Below are positions 1-9,020 of a stretch of 64,000 nt of DNA, piece by piece. Position 1 is the stretch's first letter. Each line of letters opens with the position of its first letter. Origin of the DNA: Streptomyces sp. CB02366 (GTDB lineage: Bacteria; Actinomycetota; Actinomycetes; Streptomycetales; Streptomycetaceae); contig NZ_LIVT01000002.1 in assembly GCF_001905905.1 (NCBI RefSeq), positions 124,001 through 188,000 of the forward strand, written 5' to 3'. Under the pieces are notes generated by a model, which was not told where the DNA came from, did no database searches, and worked only from the letters and a program-made list of their open reading frames with translations. The position numbers and the translations under genes were made by a program.

Positions 1-5
1 CCCCC

Positions 6-752
6 TCAGCCCCAGCGGCCGGTGCGGCCCAGCAGCAGCGCGGTCGCCGCGGTCCCGGCGGTGGAGGTGCGCAGCACGCTGCGGCCGAGCCGGTAGGGGC
101 GGGCGCCCGCCTCGGCGAAGGCGGCCAGTTCCTGCGGGGAGACGCCGCCCTCGGGGCCGACGACGAGCACGATGGAGCCGGCGGCCGGGAGTGCTGCGGT
201 GGCCAGGGGGGTGCTGTCGTGGTCCCGGTCCTCGTGCAGGACCCCGGCGAAGTCGGCGTCGGCGAGCAGGGCGGCGACCTGCTTGGTCGTCGCCGCGTCG
301 GCCACCTCGGGGAAGCGGACGCGGCGGGACTGCTTGCCGGCCTCCCGGGCCGTGGCGCGCCACTTGGCCAGGGACTTCGCGCCCCGGTCGCCCTTCCACT
401 GGGTGATGCAGCGGGCGGCCTGCCAGGGCACGATCGCGTCGACGCCGGTCTCGGTCATCGTCTCGACGGCGAGTTCGCCGCGGTCGCCCTTGGGCAGGGC
501 CTGGACGACGGTGATCCGGGGCGCGGGCTCCGGCTCCTCCCGGACGCCCGTGCGGAGGGCGACGGTCAGGCGGTCCTTGCCCTCGGCGGCGTGGACGACG
601 CCCTCCGCCCAGCGGCCGAGCCCGTCGGTGAGGACGACGTCCTCGCCGGGCTGGAGGCGGCGGACGGAGACGGCGTGCCGCCCCTCGGGACCGTCCAGGA
701 CGAACTCCGGCCCGGTGGGCATCCGTTCGACGACGAAGACCGGTGCGGTCAC
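6..752 (-). CDS. rsmE: 16S rRNA (uracil-1498-N3)-methyltransferase RsmE
   Basis: A 248-aa SPOUT-family methyltransferase that methylates U1498 of 16S rRNA with S-adenosylmethionine in the cytoplasm. The N-terminal PUA-like part (about residues 1-70) precedes the methylase. The C-terminal trefoil-knot signature is clear: VGPEGGVSPQEL followed by LGRSVLRTSTA. Length matches the family. The start is GTG at 752. It overlaps the stop of the upstream nitronate monooxygenase-like gene in the four bases GTGA, so the two are translationally coupled and very probably one mRNA. The stop lies five bases inside the window edge. Confidence 0.95.
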   Translation of the reverse strand: MTAPVFVVERMPTGPEFVLDGPEGRHAVSVRRLQPGEDVVLTDGLGRWAEGVVHAAEGKDRLTVALRTGVREEPEPAPRITVVQALPKGDRGELAVETMTETGVDAIVPWQAARCITQWKGDRGAKSLAKWRATAREAGKQSRRVRFPEVADAATTKQVAALLADADFAGVLHEDRDHDSTPLATAALPAAGSIVLVVGPEGGVSPQELAAFAEAGARPYRLGRSVLRTSTAGTAATALLLGRTGRWG

Positions 753-1822
753 CGGGGGCTCCTCATGCTCAGGGCCGCCCGGGCGGCCTCCAGTTCGGCG
801 GCGAGCAGTTCGATCAGCTCGCCGGCGGGCAGTTCGCGGGCCATGCGGTGGCCCTGTCCGGCCCACAGGGCCATGCCCTGGGCGTCCCCGGCCTTGGCGG
901 CGGCCTGGCGCAGCCCGCTGGTGACGTAGTGGACCTGGGGGTAGGCGGCGGGGGCGTACGGGCCGTGTTCGCGGACGAAGCGGTTGACCAGGCCGCGGGC
1001 GGGCCGCCCGGAGAAGGCGCGGGTCAGCTCGGTGCGGACGAACAGCGGGTTGGTCAGCGCCTGTTTGTGCAGCGGGTGCGCGCCGGACTCGGGGCAGATC
1101 AGGAAGGCGGTGCCGAGCTGGGCGGCGTCCGCGCCGGCCGCGAGGGCGGCGGCGATCTGGGAACCGCGCATCAGTCCGCCGGCGGCGATGATCGGGAGCT
1201 GCACGGTCTCGCGGACCTGGGCGATGAGGGAGAGCAGCCCGGTGCCGGTCTGGTCGACCTGCGGGTCGTCGCGGTGGGTGGACTGGTGGCCGCCCGCCTC
1301 GACGCCCTGGACGCAGACGGTGTCGGCCCCGGCCCACTGGGCGCTTTGGGCCTCCTCGGCGGAGGTGACCGTGACGATGGTGTGCGTCCCCGCGCGGGCG
1401 AAGGCGTCGAGGGTGTCGCGGGTGGGGCAGCCGAAAGTGAAGGAGACGACCGGGACGGGGTCCTCCAGCAGGATGGCGACCTTCGCCTCGTACCCGTCGT
1501 CGCCGCTGCCGTCCGGGTCGCCGAGCGGGGTCTCGTACCAGGCGGCCTCTCCGGCGAGCTGGTGGCGGTAGACCTCGACGGCGCTGGGGTCGGCGAGGGC
1601 GGGCTGCGGCATGAAGAGGTTCACGCCGAACGGCCCTGCGGTGAGCCTGCGGACCTCTTTGACCTCGTGGTACATCCCGTCCGCCGTCTTGTACCCGGCG
1701 GCCAGGAAACCGAGCCCGCCGGCCTCGGTGACGGCCCCGGCGAGCCGGGGTCCGGACGCGCCGCCCGCCATCGGGGCCTGCACGATCGGATACCGGCAGA
1801 GATCGGTCAACTCGGAGGACAT
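749..1822 (-). CDS. nitronate monooxygenase / 2-nitropropane dioxygenase family flavoprotein
   Basis: A 357-aa FMN-dependent TIM-barrel enzyme of the nitronate monooxygenase family, which oxidises nitronates with O2. Visible motifs are an N-terminal QAPMAGG loop, the GVEAGGH segment in mid protein, AAGGLMRG near residue 205 and AQLGTAFL, the usual FMN-phosphate binding elements. The start ATG at 1822 begins MSSELTDLCRYP just before the first barrel strand; an upstream in-frame start would add 27 unconserved-looking residues. It is the first gene of a two-gene unit with rsmE. The physiological substrate cannot be told from sequence; paralogues in this family can also be enoyl reductase-like. 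Confidence 0.88.
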   Translation of the reverse strand: MSSELTDLCRYPIVQAPMAGGASGPRLAGAVTEAGGLGFLAAGYKTADGMYHEVKEVRRLTAGPFGVNLFMPQPALADPSAVEVYRHQLAGEAAWYETPLGDPDGSGDDGYEAKVAILLEDPVPVVSFTFGCPTRDTLDAFARAGTHTIVTVTSAEEAQSAQWAGADTVCVQGVEAGGHQSTHRDDPQVDQTGTGLLSLIAQVRETVQLPIIAAGGLMRGSQIAAALAAGADAAQLGTAFLICPESGAHPLHKQALTNPLFVRTELTRAFSGRPARGLVNRFVREHGPYAPAAYPQVHYVTSGLRQAAAKAGDAQGMALWAGQGHRMARELPAGELIELLAAELEAARAALSMRSPR

Positions 1823-1897
1823 GACCGCATCGTGCCACGTCCCGCACAACGGGGCCGAATCAGCCAGTCGCCTGCTTGACCGGTTCCCCTCCGTACG

Positions 1898-1936
1898 CCG
1901 CACCGCCCGCCGGTAGGAAACCGGCGGGCGGTGCGG
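1898..1936. terminator. hairpin terminator after hrcA-dnaJ
   Basis: A perfect 16-bp GC-rich stem (1898-1913 with 1921-1936) closed by one more T-A pair over a short loop. It sits 18 bp past the dnaJ stop and before the nitronate monooxygenase-like gene. There is no long U-tract, as usual in Streptomyces. Confidence 0.75.
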
Positions 1937-1954
1937 TGAAAGGCGGAAAGCGGT

Positions 1955-3097
1955 TCAGCGGCCGTTGAACGCGTCCTTCAGACGGGAGAAGAGGCCCTGC
2001 TGACCTGGCTGGAATTGACCCAAGGGTCGCTCCTCGCCGCGGAGCTTGGCCAGCTCCCGCAGCAGCCGCTCCTGCTCCGGGTCGAGCTTGGAGGGGGTCA
2101 TCACCTCGACGTGCACGATCAGGTCGCCCCGGCCGCCCCCGCGCAGGTGGGTGATCCCCCGCCCGTGGAGCGGGACGGACTGGCCGGACTGGGTGCCGGG
2201 CCGGATGTCGATCTCCTCCATGCCGTCCAGCGTCTCCAGCGGGCACTTGGTGCCGAGGGCCGCGGCCGTCATGGGGATGGTGACCGTGCAGTGCAGGTCG
2301 TCGCCGCGCCGCTGGAAGACCGGGTGCGCGAGCTCGTGGATCTCCACGTAGAGGTCGCCGGGCGGGCCGCCGCCGGGGCCGACCTCGCCCTCGCCGGCGA
2401 GCTGGATGCGGGTGCCGTTGTCGACGCCCGCGGGGATCTTGACCGTGAGCGTGCGCCGCGAGCGGATGCGGCCGTCGCCGGCGCACTCCGGGCACGGGGT
2501 GGGCACGACCGTGCCGAAGCCCTGGCACTGGGGGCAGGGCCGCGAGGTCATGACCTGGCCGAGGAAGGACCGGGTGACCTGCGAGACCTCGCCGCGACCG
2601 CGACACATGTCACAGGTCTGGGCGGAGGTGCCGGGGGCCGCGCCCTCGCCGCTGCAGGTGGTGCAGACGACGGCCGTGTCGACCTGGATGTCCTTGGTGG
2701 TGCCGAAGGCCGCCTCGTTGAGGTCGATCTCCAGGCGGATCATGGCGTCCTGGCCGCGCCGGGTCCGCGAGCGGGGCCCGCGCTGCGCGGCGTTGCCGAA
2801 GAAGGCGTCCATGATGTCGGAGAAGTTGCCGAAGCCGCCGGCTCCGAAACCGCCCGCCCCGCCACCGCCGCCGCCGTTGGCGGAGAGCGGGTCGCCGCCG
2901 AGGTCGTAGACCTGCTTCTTCTGCGGGTCCGACAGCACCTCGTAAGCGGCGTTGATCTCCTTGAACCGCTCCTGGGTCTTCGGATCCGGGTTGACATCCG
3001 GGTGCAGCTCGCGGGCGAGCCGGCGGAATGCCTTCTTGATCTCGTCCTGGGAGGCGTCGCGGCGCACGCCGAGTACGGCGTAGTAGTCCGTGGCCAC
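1955..3097 (-). CDS. dnaJ: chaperone DnaJ (DnaJ2-type, hrcA-linked)
   Basis: A 380-aa type I J-domain co-chaperone that stimulates DnaK ATPase. The J domain spans about residues 4-68 with the HPD motif at 32-34. A Gly/Phe-rich stretch follows (about 75-100), then four zinc-binding repeats CTTCSGEG, CDMCRGRG, CPQCQGFG and CPECAGDG, and the C-terminal substrate-binding region. The GTG start (3097) directly abuts the TAA stop of hrcA, with GGAG upstream inside hrcA, so translation is coupled. Streptomyces commonly carries a second dnaJ in the dnaK operon; linkage to hrcA identifies this as the dnaJ2 copy. It should be heat-inducible through the CIRCE element upstream of hrcA. Confidence 0.96.
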   Translation of the reverse strand: MATDYYAVLGVRRDASQDEIKKAFRRLARELHPDVNPDPKTQERFKEINAAYEVLSDPQKKQVYDLGGDPLSANGGGGGGAGGFGAGGFGNFSDIMDAFFGNAAQRGPRSRTRRGQDAMIRLEIDLNEAAFGTTKDIQVDTAVVCTTCSGEGAAPGTSAQTCDMCRGRGEVSQVTRSFLGQVMTSRPCPQCQGFGTVVPTPCPECAGDGRIRSRRTLTVKIPAGVDNGTRIQLAGEGEVGPGGGPPGDLYVEIHELAHPVFQRRGDDLHCTVTIPMTAAALGTKCPLETLDGMEEIDIRPGTQSGQSVPLHGRGITHLRGGGRGDLIVHVEVMTPSKLDPEQERLLRELAKLRGEERPLGQFQPGQQGLFSRLKDAFNGR

Positions 3098-4114
3098 TTA
3101 CGACTCCGCCAGGATCTGTCCGACGTAACGTGCCACTGCGCGTACCGCTCCCATCGTTCCGGGGTAGTCCATGCGGGTCGGTCCGACCACGCCGAGTTTG
3201 GCGACTGCCTCGTCGCCCGAACCGTAGCCGACCGCGACGACGGATGTGGAGTTGAGCCCCTCGTGGGCGTTCTCGTGCCCGATCCGTACGGTCATGCCCG
3301 AGTCCGTCGCCTCACCGAGCAGCTTCAACAGGACGACCTGTTCCTCCAGTGCTTCCAGCACCGGCCGGATCATCACCGGGAAGTCGTGTCCGAAGCGGGT
3401 GAGGTTGGAGGTGCCGCCGATGATCAGCCGCTCCTCCGTCTCCTCGACCAGGGTTTCGAGGAGGGTGGAGAGAACCGTGGAGACCGTCCCCCGGTCCTCG
3501 CTGTCGAAGGATTCCGGCAGCTCCCGCACCAGGGGCGGGACGTCCGCGAAGCGGCGTCCGACGACCCGGCTGTTGAGCCGGGCCCGCAGATCCGCGAGCG
3601 ATGCCTCGCCGAACGGCGCGGGGCAGTCGATCATACGCTGTTCGACCCGGCCGGTGTCCGTGATCAGGACGAGCATCAGCCGGGCGGGGGCCAGCGACAG
3701 CAGCTCCACGTGCCGCACCGTCGAACGGGTCAGCGAGGGGTACTGCACGACGGCGACCTGCCGGGTCAGCTGCGCGAGCAGCCGCACCGTCCGGCCGACC
3801 ACGTCGTCGAGGTCGACCGCGCCGTCGAGGAAGTTCTGGATGGCCCGGCGCTCGGGCGAGGAGAGCGGCTTGACGCCCGCGAGCTTGTCGACGAAGAGGC
3901 GGTACCCCTTGTCGGTCGGGATGCGTCCCGCGCTCGTGTGCGGCTGGGCGATGAAGCCCTCCTCCTCCAGCACCGCCATGTCGTTGCGGACGGTGGCCGG
4001 GGAGACCCCCAGCCGGTGCCGTTCGGTGAGCGCCTTGGAGCCGACGGGCTCCTCGGTGCCGACATAGTCCTGGACGATGGCGCGCAGCACTTCGAGTCTG
4101 CGTTCGCTGAGCAT
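3098..4114 (-). CDS. hrcA: heat-inducible transcription repressor HrcA
   Basis: A 338-aa repressor that binds CIRCE operators and depends on GroE for activity. The N-terminal winged helix is obvious ([17 protein letters not shown], then [17 protein letters not shown] and [13 protein letters not shown]), followed by the GAF-like dimerisation domain. The ATG at 4114 is chosen because GGAGG lies 8 nt upstream (4123-4127); a GTG at 4123 would overlap that ribosome-binding site. It is first in the hrcA-dnaJ operon, with a CIRCE copy between the predicted promoter and the start, so it represses itself. Confidence 0.97.
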   Translation of the reverse strand: MLSERRLEVLRAIVQDYVGTEEPVGSKALTERHRLGVSPATVRNDMAVLEEEGFIAQPHTSAGRIPTDKGYRLFVDKLAGVKPLSSPERRAIQNFLDGAVDLDDVVGRTVRLLAQLTRQVAVVQYPSLTRSTVRHVELLSLAPARLMLVLITDTGRVEQRMIDCPAPFGEASLADLRARLNSRVVGRRFADVPPLVRELPESFDSEDRGTVSTVLSTLLETLVEETEERLIIGGTSNLTRFGHDFPVMIRPVLEALEEQVVLLKLLGEATDSGMTVRIGHENAHEGLNSTSVVAVGYGSGDEAVAKLGVVGPTRMDYPGTMGAVRAVARYVGQILAES

Positions 4115-4151
4115 CGCGCACACCTCCAGCTGTGGTTCCCGGTGTCCCTGC

Positions 4152-4178
4152 CTGGCACTCGGTGCGTACGAGTGCCAG
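4152..4178 (-). promoter_or_regulatory. CIRCE operator (HrcA-binding site)
   Basis: Inverted repeat CTGGCACTC-N9-GAGTGCCAG. It matches the CIRCE consensus TTAGCACTC-N9-GAGTGCTAA at 7 of 9 positions per arm, is perfectly symmetric and has the canonical 9-nt spacer. It lies 38 bp upstream of hrcA, just downstream of the predicted start of transcription. Confidence 0.93.
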
Positions 4179-4191
4179 CCATTCCGTCGTC

Positions 4192-4222
4192 AGTGTACGG
4201 GGGTGGGGTGGGGCCGGGGCAA
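4192..4222 (-). promoter_or_regulatory. predicted vegetative promoter of hrcA-dnaJ
   Basis: On the minus strand, TTGCCC (4217-4222), a 19-nt spacer and TACACT (4192-4197). Transcription would begin near 4186, so the CIRCE operator would cover the early transcribed region, as in other CIRCE-controlled genes. The -35 is weak, so this is a prediction. Confidence 0.4.
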
Positions 4223-4297
4223 GGGCGACCGGCCCCGGCCCGCCGGGACCGCGCAGGTCGTCGCCGCCGCGGGGGCCGATGCCGATAGCGTCCCGGC

Positions 4298-5026
4298 ATG
4301 GACGTCGCTTGGGAAGACTTCGGGTGGGAGCGGTTGGGCCGCGGTGCCGGAAGGCGGCGGCTGCCCGGCTGGGACGCCACCGCCGGGCTGGTCGCCGGTA
4401 CGGAGGGGGTGCTGCTGTACGACACGGGTTCGACGCTGCGCGAGGGCGTCGAGCTGCGGCGGCAGGCCGAGGCGCTGCTCGGCCGCAGGGTGACGCATAT
4501 CGCACTGAGCCACCCGCATTTCGATCACGTCCTGGGCACGGCGGCGTTCGCCGGGGCGCGGGTGTACGGCGCGGTGGGCCTGGGCGACCTGCTGCGCGGC
4601 GGGGCGGAGAGCCTGTACGCGTCGGCGGTGCGCCACGGGGTGGCGGAGGACGAGGCGGCCCGGTCGGCGGACACGCTGGTGGCCCCGGGCCACGAGGTGA
4701 GCGGCGAGCGGACGCTGGACCTGGGCGGTGGCCGCCGGGTGCTGCTGGCGAACGTGGGCCCGGGCCACAGCGGCCACGACCTGGCGGTACTGGCGCCCGA
4801 TCCGGACGGCGGGCCCCCGGTGGTGTTCTGCGGGGACCTGGTGGAGGAGTCGGGCGAGCCGCAGGCGGGCGACGACGCGGTCGTCTCGCGCTGGCCGGCC
4901 GCGCTGGACCGGCTGCTGGAGCTGGGCGGCGAGGACGCGCTGTACGTGCCGGGGCACGGGGCGGTGGTGGACGCGGCGTTCGTCCGGGCGCAGCGGGCGG
5001 AGTTGGCGGAGCGGTTCGCGGCGTGA
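4298..5026 (+). CDS. metallo-beta-lactamase-fold hydrolase
   Basis: A 242-aa MBL-fold metallohydrolase. The metal-binding motif is HPHFDH (near residue 72). A later VGPGHSGHD contributes His, FCGDLVEES an Asp, and PGHG a further His, so both zinc sites look intact. The short single-domain length fits the glyoxalase II/hydroxyacylglutathione-hydrolase-like group, but the substrate is unknown. There is no obvious Shine-Dalgarno sequence. Instead TAGCGT lies 6 nt before the ATG, which suggests a leaderless transcript. It is divergent from hrcA. Confidence 0.85.
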   Translation: MDVAWEDFGWERLGRGAGRRRLPGWDATAGLVAGTEGVLLYDTGSTLREGVELRRQAEALLGRRVTHIALSHPHFDHVLGTAAFAGARVYGAVGLGDLLRGGAESLYASAVRHGVAEDEAARSADTLVAPGHEVSGERTLDLGGGRRVLLANVGPGHSGHDLAVLAPDPDGGPPVVFCGDLVEESGEPQAGDDAVVSRWPAALDRLLELGGEDALYVPGHGAVVDAAFVRAQRAELAERFAA

Positions 5027-5036
5027 GGGCCTCCCG

Positions 5037-5066
5037 GGAGCGCCGTGCGGGGGCGTGCGGCGCTCC
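5037..5066 (+). terminator. hairpin after the MBL-fold gene
   Basis: A 9-bp perfect stem, GGAGCGCCG (5037-5045) with CGGCGCTCC (5058-5066), and a 12-nt loop. It starts 10 bp past the stop at 5026. Confidence 0.5.
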
Positions 5067-5114
5067 GGGGCGGCGGGCTGCGCTTCCCGGCGGCGCGCCG
5101 ATTATCGTCGGGCC

Positions 5115-5933
5115 ATGCGCAGCTACCAGCCGGACCTGACCCCGCCGTGGAAGCGGTCCGCCCCCGTGCCCGAGGTGCCCGCCGAACCCGATCTGGTCGT
5201 GGAGGAGGTCGCCACCGGTTTCTGCGGGGCGGTGGTCCGCTGCGAGAAGACCGCCCAGGGTCCGACGGTGACCCTGGAGGACCGCTTCGGCAAGCACCGG
5301 GTGTTCCCGATGGAGCCGCGCGGCTTCCTGCTGGAGGGCGCGGTCGTCACGCTGGTGCGCCCTTCGGCGGGCGGCCCGGCGCGCCCCGCCCGTACGGCCT
5401 CCGGTTCGCTGGCGGTGCCCGGCGCCCGGGCGCGGGTGGCGCGGGCCGGCCGGATCTACGTGGAGGGCCGGCACGACGCCGAGCTGGTGGAGCGGGTGTG
5501 GGGCGACGACCTACGCATCGAGGGCGTGGTCGTGGAGTACCTGGAGGGCGTCGACGACCTTCCGGCGATCGTCGGGGAGTTCGCGCCCGGCCCCGACGCC
5601 CGGCTGGGGGTGCTGGTGGACCATCTGGTGCCCGGCTCCAAGGAGTCCCGGATCGCCGCCGGGGTGACCGGGGACCACGTGCTGGTGGTGGGGCACCCGT
5701 ACATCGACGTGTGGGAGGCGGTGAAGCCGTCCTCGGTGGGGATCGACGCCTGGCCGGCGGTACCGAAGGGGCAGGACTGGAAGACGGGCGTGTGCCGGGC
5801 GCTGGGGTGGCCGGAGAACACCGGGGCGGCCTGGCAGCACATCCTGTCCAAGGTTCGCAGCTACAAGGACCTGGAGCCCCAACTCCTGGGCCGGGTGGAG
5901 GAATTGATCGACTTCGTCACTGTTCCGGACTGA
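5115..5933 (+). CDS. DUF3097 domain protein
   Basis: A 272-aa protein that I recognise as the actinobacterial DUF3097 family, of unknown biochemical function. It begins MRSYQPDLTPPWKR. Visible conserved segments are RIYVEGRHDAELVERVWG (about residue 115), a TOPRIM-like acidic pattern, and LVDHLVPGSKESR with VVGHPYIDVWEAV. No signal peptide or membrane helix is seen, so it is cytosolic. TATCGT lies 6 nt before the ATG and there is no Shine-Dalgarno sequence, so it may be leaderless. The TOPRIM resemblance is my inference from the EGRHD and VDHL spacing and suggests nucleic-acid or nucleotide chemistry; it is not established. Confidence 0.85.
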   Translation: MRSYQPDLTPPWKRSAPVPEVPAEPDLVVEEVATGFCGAVVRCEKTAQGPTVTLEDRFGKHRVFPMEPRGFLLEGAVVTLVRPSAGGPARPARTASGSLAVPGARARVARAGRIYVEGRHDAELVERVWGDDLRIEGVVVEYLEGVDDLPAIVGEFAPGPDARLGVLVDHLVPGSKESRIAAGVTGDHVLVVGHPYIDVWEAVKPSSVGIDAWPAVPKGQDWKTGVCRALGWPENTGAAWQHILSKVRSYKDLEPQLLGRVEELIDFVTVPD

Positions 5934-6077
5934 TGTCCGGGGGCTGACGCCGATCCGTCCGCGACGATCACGTGCCGATCCCTAGGAATGCCTGCGTCCC
6001 AAACGCACCATCGGTTAGAGGTGGGGGCGGGCAGGCGGTTCACGGGCCGGAGGGCTCACGGGGGAAGGGCACGGGCG

Positions 6078-8954
6078 ATGGCGCGCGAGGTCTGGCGGGA
6101 CAGTGCGGACAACGAGGCGGCGTCGGCCGTCTTCCACCTGATGCAGCAGTTGATCGACCGGTACCGGGTCAACCGGCCGGTGATGCCGCTGGTGGTGGTC
6201 CAGGCGGCGGACGCGGCGGCCGGGCCGGAGATCGACGCGCGGGTGGAGCAGCTGGTCCACCAGGTGCACCGGGCCAACGAGTTGCGCCGCGTTCCCGTGC
6301 GGCTGCTGGACGGCGAGGGGCCGACCCCGTACGAGGCGGCGCTCGGCATGGTGCGCACGCTCTCCGAGAAGCCGTGGGAGACCCGCGAGAACACCCAGTA
6401 CAAGAACTTCTCCTTCCCCCGCTCCCGGCTCCTCGGGGCGATCGAGCAGGCCACCGCGGCCGTGGTCGGACAGCCCGACGGGAACACCTCCGAGGTCCGC
6501 GAGGAGAGGATTCTGGAGCAGTTGAGCCGGCTGCGCTGGCGGTCGGGACGGCCGCGCGGGGCGACCCGGTGGGACGCGCTGCGGCAGTCGGTGCGGCCCG
6601 AGACGTTCGTCGGCGCGCTGTTCATCGCCCTGCTCAGCGTGTTGCTCGGGGAGATCGGCTGGCTGCTGACGGCCCTGGTGGCGGCCACCGCGCTGATCGG
6701 GCTCGCCGTGGTCGGGCTGGCGAGCCGGGCCGCGCCGCCGCTGCTGTGGCTGCGCCGGGCGAGCCGCTGGTTCGCCACCACCTCCTCGCTGGCCGCGTCC
6801 AGCACCGGGTACCCCTCGGACGGCTGGTCGTGGTTCTCGCCGAGCGGTTCGTGGCGGGTGATCCGGGCGCGGGCGGCGGCGGTCGCGGAGCGGGTGGCGG
6901 ACGCGGGGGCGGGAGACGAGTACGCGCGCCAGTTCCACCTGGAGCTGCGGGTGCAGGCCCTCCTGGAGGACCTGCGGCACAACTACCGCCCGCACTCCCT
7001 GGACTGGCGGCGCAGCAAGCGCACGGTGCCGCCGGTGGTGTTCCTGCCCCGGGCCACGCAGGACAACGGCGGCATCCTGCTGATCAACGCGATCAACAAC
7101 GTGCGGTCGCGGCGCAGCGAGGTGGATCCGCTGCTGCTGCTCGCCTCGCTGCCGGCCCCCGAGATCATGCGGCACACCCCGCCGCTGCCCCCGGAGCGGC
7201 CGGGCCCCGGATCGCCGACCGGTTCCTCCGGGGCGCGGGCCCGTTACGAGCGCTGGGTGGACGACCTGAGCCTGGGCCAGTCGCCGGTGGCGGCGGCGAC
7301 CCTGGCGTGGGTGCTGCTGCTGCCGCTGTCGACCGAGAAGCTGACCCATGAGCACGCGCACGCCCAGCTCGTCACCCACCGGGTGCGGCGGACGTGGGCG
7401 TGGTGGGTGATGTCGCGGGCGGCCGTCGCGGGGGTCGTGGTGGGTTCGCTGCTGGGGGCGTTCCTGTGGGCGGGGCACTGGCGCGACACCTACTGCCACG
7501 GTCCGCTGACCGACCGCAACACGGACGCGGTCTGGGCGGGGCGGGACGGGGAGCGGGAGTGCGTGGGCGTGGCGACCGCGCCCGAGGTGCTGTTCGCGGA
7601 CGGCAACGACCTGGAGCTGAACGGGGCGGGCAAGGGCATCACGTTCGAGCGGATCGAGCGGGCGATACGTGAGGAGAACGACGACATCGAGGCGGACGAC
7701 GCGTATGTGACGGTCGTGTACGCCGGTCCGCTCACCGCCCCGGGCAACGACCGGGAGGCCACCCGCAAAGGGCTGGAGGAGCTGACCGGCGTCTACCTCC
7801 AGCAGCGGGCGGTGAACAAGACCGTGCGCCGCTCGGTGAAGCTGCGGGTGCTGACCGCCAACGGCGGCGAGGGCATGCTGCGGCAGCTCACCGCCGTACG
7901 GAAGATCATCGAGGTGGCCCGGCGGGATCCCACGGTGGTCGGCGTGGTCGGGCTCGGCCGCAACACCGAGGAGAGCGACGACGCGGTGAACCTGTTGCGC
8001 GAGGCCGGGCTGCCGGTGGTGAACACGACGAACTCCAGCAGCGATCTGCCCCGCGACTTCCCCAACTACTTCGGTCTCGCGGCGACGGACGAGGAGCAGA
8101 CGCACGTGCTCGGGCTGGTCGCCCGGCAGATCGCGAAGGGTCTGGACCGCCCCCACGCGATCGTGCTGTCGCGCGAGGGCCGCAACGGGGACCTGGACCG
8201 GTACACCGCCGAGCAGCGCGCCGCGGGCAAGGAGATGCTGCGCAGATCGGGGTTCTCGCTGGGCGACGACGTGGAGTACGACCTCGCGGGCGGGGCGAGT
8301 CTGAACGCCCCGCTGACCACGATCTGCCAGGCCGAGAGGGTGCCGGACGCGCTGTACTTCGCCGGGCGGGTCGAGGACGTGCCGACGCTGATGCGGGGGT
8401 TGTCGGAGACCACCGGGTGTTCGGACCGGCGGATGACGGTGTTCACCGGGGACGACCTGACGAAGGGCACGTTCGACGACTCCACCTCGATCGCCGCCAA
8501 CGTCACGCTCTACCACTCCTCGCTCGCCCCGCTGGACCGGGGGAAGAACCTCGGTTTCTACGGGGACGCGTACCGCACCCTGCGGCGGCTGCACCCCGAG
8601 GGGGAGGTCACGGCACTGGCCTCGGGGCAGCCGGCGTACGAGGACGACCTGTTCGCCAGCGGGCAGACCGTCATCTCCTACAGCGCGACGGCGGCCCTGT
8701 ACGACGCGGCGGCGCGCGGCGACAAGCGGCGGAGCGCGGCGGAGACCTGGGCGACGCTGCACACGGTGGACCTCAACAACATGCCCACGGGGACGATCTC
8801 GTTCAGCCGGGCGCGGTCCTCGGTCTCGGACAACGTGCACGGCCTCAACATCGTCAAGGTGGTCCGGCCGGGGCCGAGCGCCGAGCGGACCCTGGTGTGC
8901 GGCAAACCGGCCGGGGTCGCGCCGCCGCTGACGGCGAAGGACTGCCGGCCGTGA
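6078..8954 (+). CDS. three-helix membrane protein with extracellular type-1 periplasmic-binding-like domain
   Basis: A 958-aa protein of unusual architecture. Residues 1-175 are soluble and presumably cytoplasmic. A helical hairpin follows at about 177-215, then a second soluble part to about 445. A third helix (about 449-469, GVVVGSLLGAFLWAG) leads to a large outer domain. From about residue 540 the sequence reads like a type-1 periplasmic binding protein of the branched-chain-amino-acid/receptor kind: TVVYAGPL, then VVGVVGLGRNTEES, AGLPVVNTTNSSSDLP and PDALYFAGRVEDVP. No Walker A or transporter helices are present, so it is not an ABC permease. A sensor or receptor-like role is inferred. 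The start is ATG 6078 with GGGAAGGG upstream. It stands alone and converges on hemW. Confidence 0.75.
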   Translation: MAREVWRDSADNEAASAVFHLMQQLIDRYRVNRPVMPLVVVQAADAAAGPEIDARVEQLVHQVHRANELRRVPVRLLDGEGPTPYEAALGMVRTLSEKPWETRENTQYKNFSFPRSRLLGAIEQATAAVVGQPDGNTSEVREERILEQLSRLRWRSGRPRGATRWDALRQSVRPETFVGALFIALLSVLLGEIGWLLTALVAATALIGLAVVGLASRAAPPLLWLRRASRWFATTSSLAASSTGYPSDGWSWFSPSGSWRVIRARAAAVAERVADAGAGDEYARQFHLELRVQALLEDLRHNYRPHSLDWRRSKRTVPPVVFLPRATQDNGGILLINAINNVRSRRSEVDPLLLLASLPAPEIMRHTPPLPPERPGPGSPTGSSGARARYERWVDDLSLGQSPVAAATLAWVLLLPLSTEKLTHEHAHAQLVTHRVRRTWAWWVMSRAAVAGVVVGSLLGAFLWAGHWRDTYCHGPLTDRNTDAVWAGRDGERECVGVATAPEVLFADGNDLELNGAGKGITFERIERAIREENDDIEADDAYVTVVYAGPLTAPGNDREATRKGLEELTGVYLQQRAVNKTVRRSVKLRVLTANGGEGMLRQLTAVRKIIEVARRDPTVVGVVGLGRNTEESDDAVNLLREAGLPVVNTTNSSSDLPRDFPNYFGLAATDEEQTHVLGLVARQIAKGLDRPHAIVLSREGRNGDLDRYTAEQRAAGKEMLRRSGFSLGDDVEYDLAGGASLNAPLTTICQAERVPDALYFAGRVEDVPTLMRGLSETTGCSDRRMTVFTGDDLTKGTFDDSTSIAANVTLYHSSLAPLDRGKNLGFYGDAYRTLRRLHPEGEVTALASGQPAYEDDLFASGQTVISYSATAALYDAAARGDKRRSAAETWATLHTVDLNNMPTGTISFSRARSSVSDNVHGLNIVKVVRPGPSAERTLVCGKPAGVAPPLTAKDCRP

Positions 8955-8961
8955 GGTCCGG

Positions 8962-8995
8962 GCTCGCGGCCCGGATTGGGCGGAGGGCCGCGAGC
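8962..8995. terminator. bidirectional terminator between the binding-domain gene and hemW
   Basis: A perfect 11-bp stem, GCTCGCGGCCC (8962-8972) with GGGCCGCGAGC (8985-8995), and a 12-nt loop, placed between convergent stops at 8954 and 9021. Confidence 0.7.
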
Positions 8996-9020
8996 GGCGG
9001 GGGCCGGCGTCCGGCCGGGG

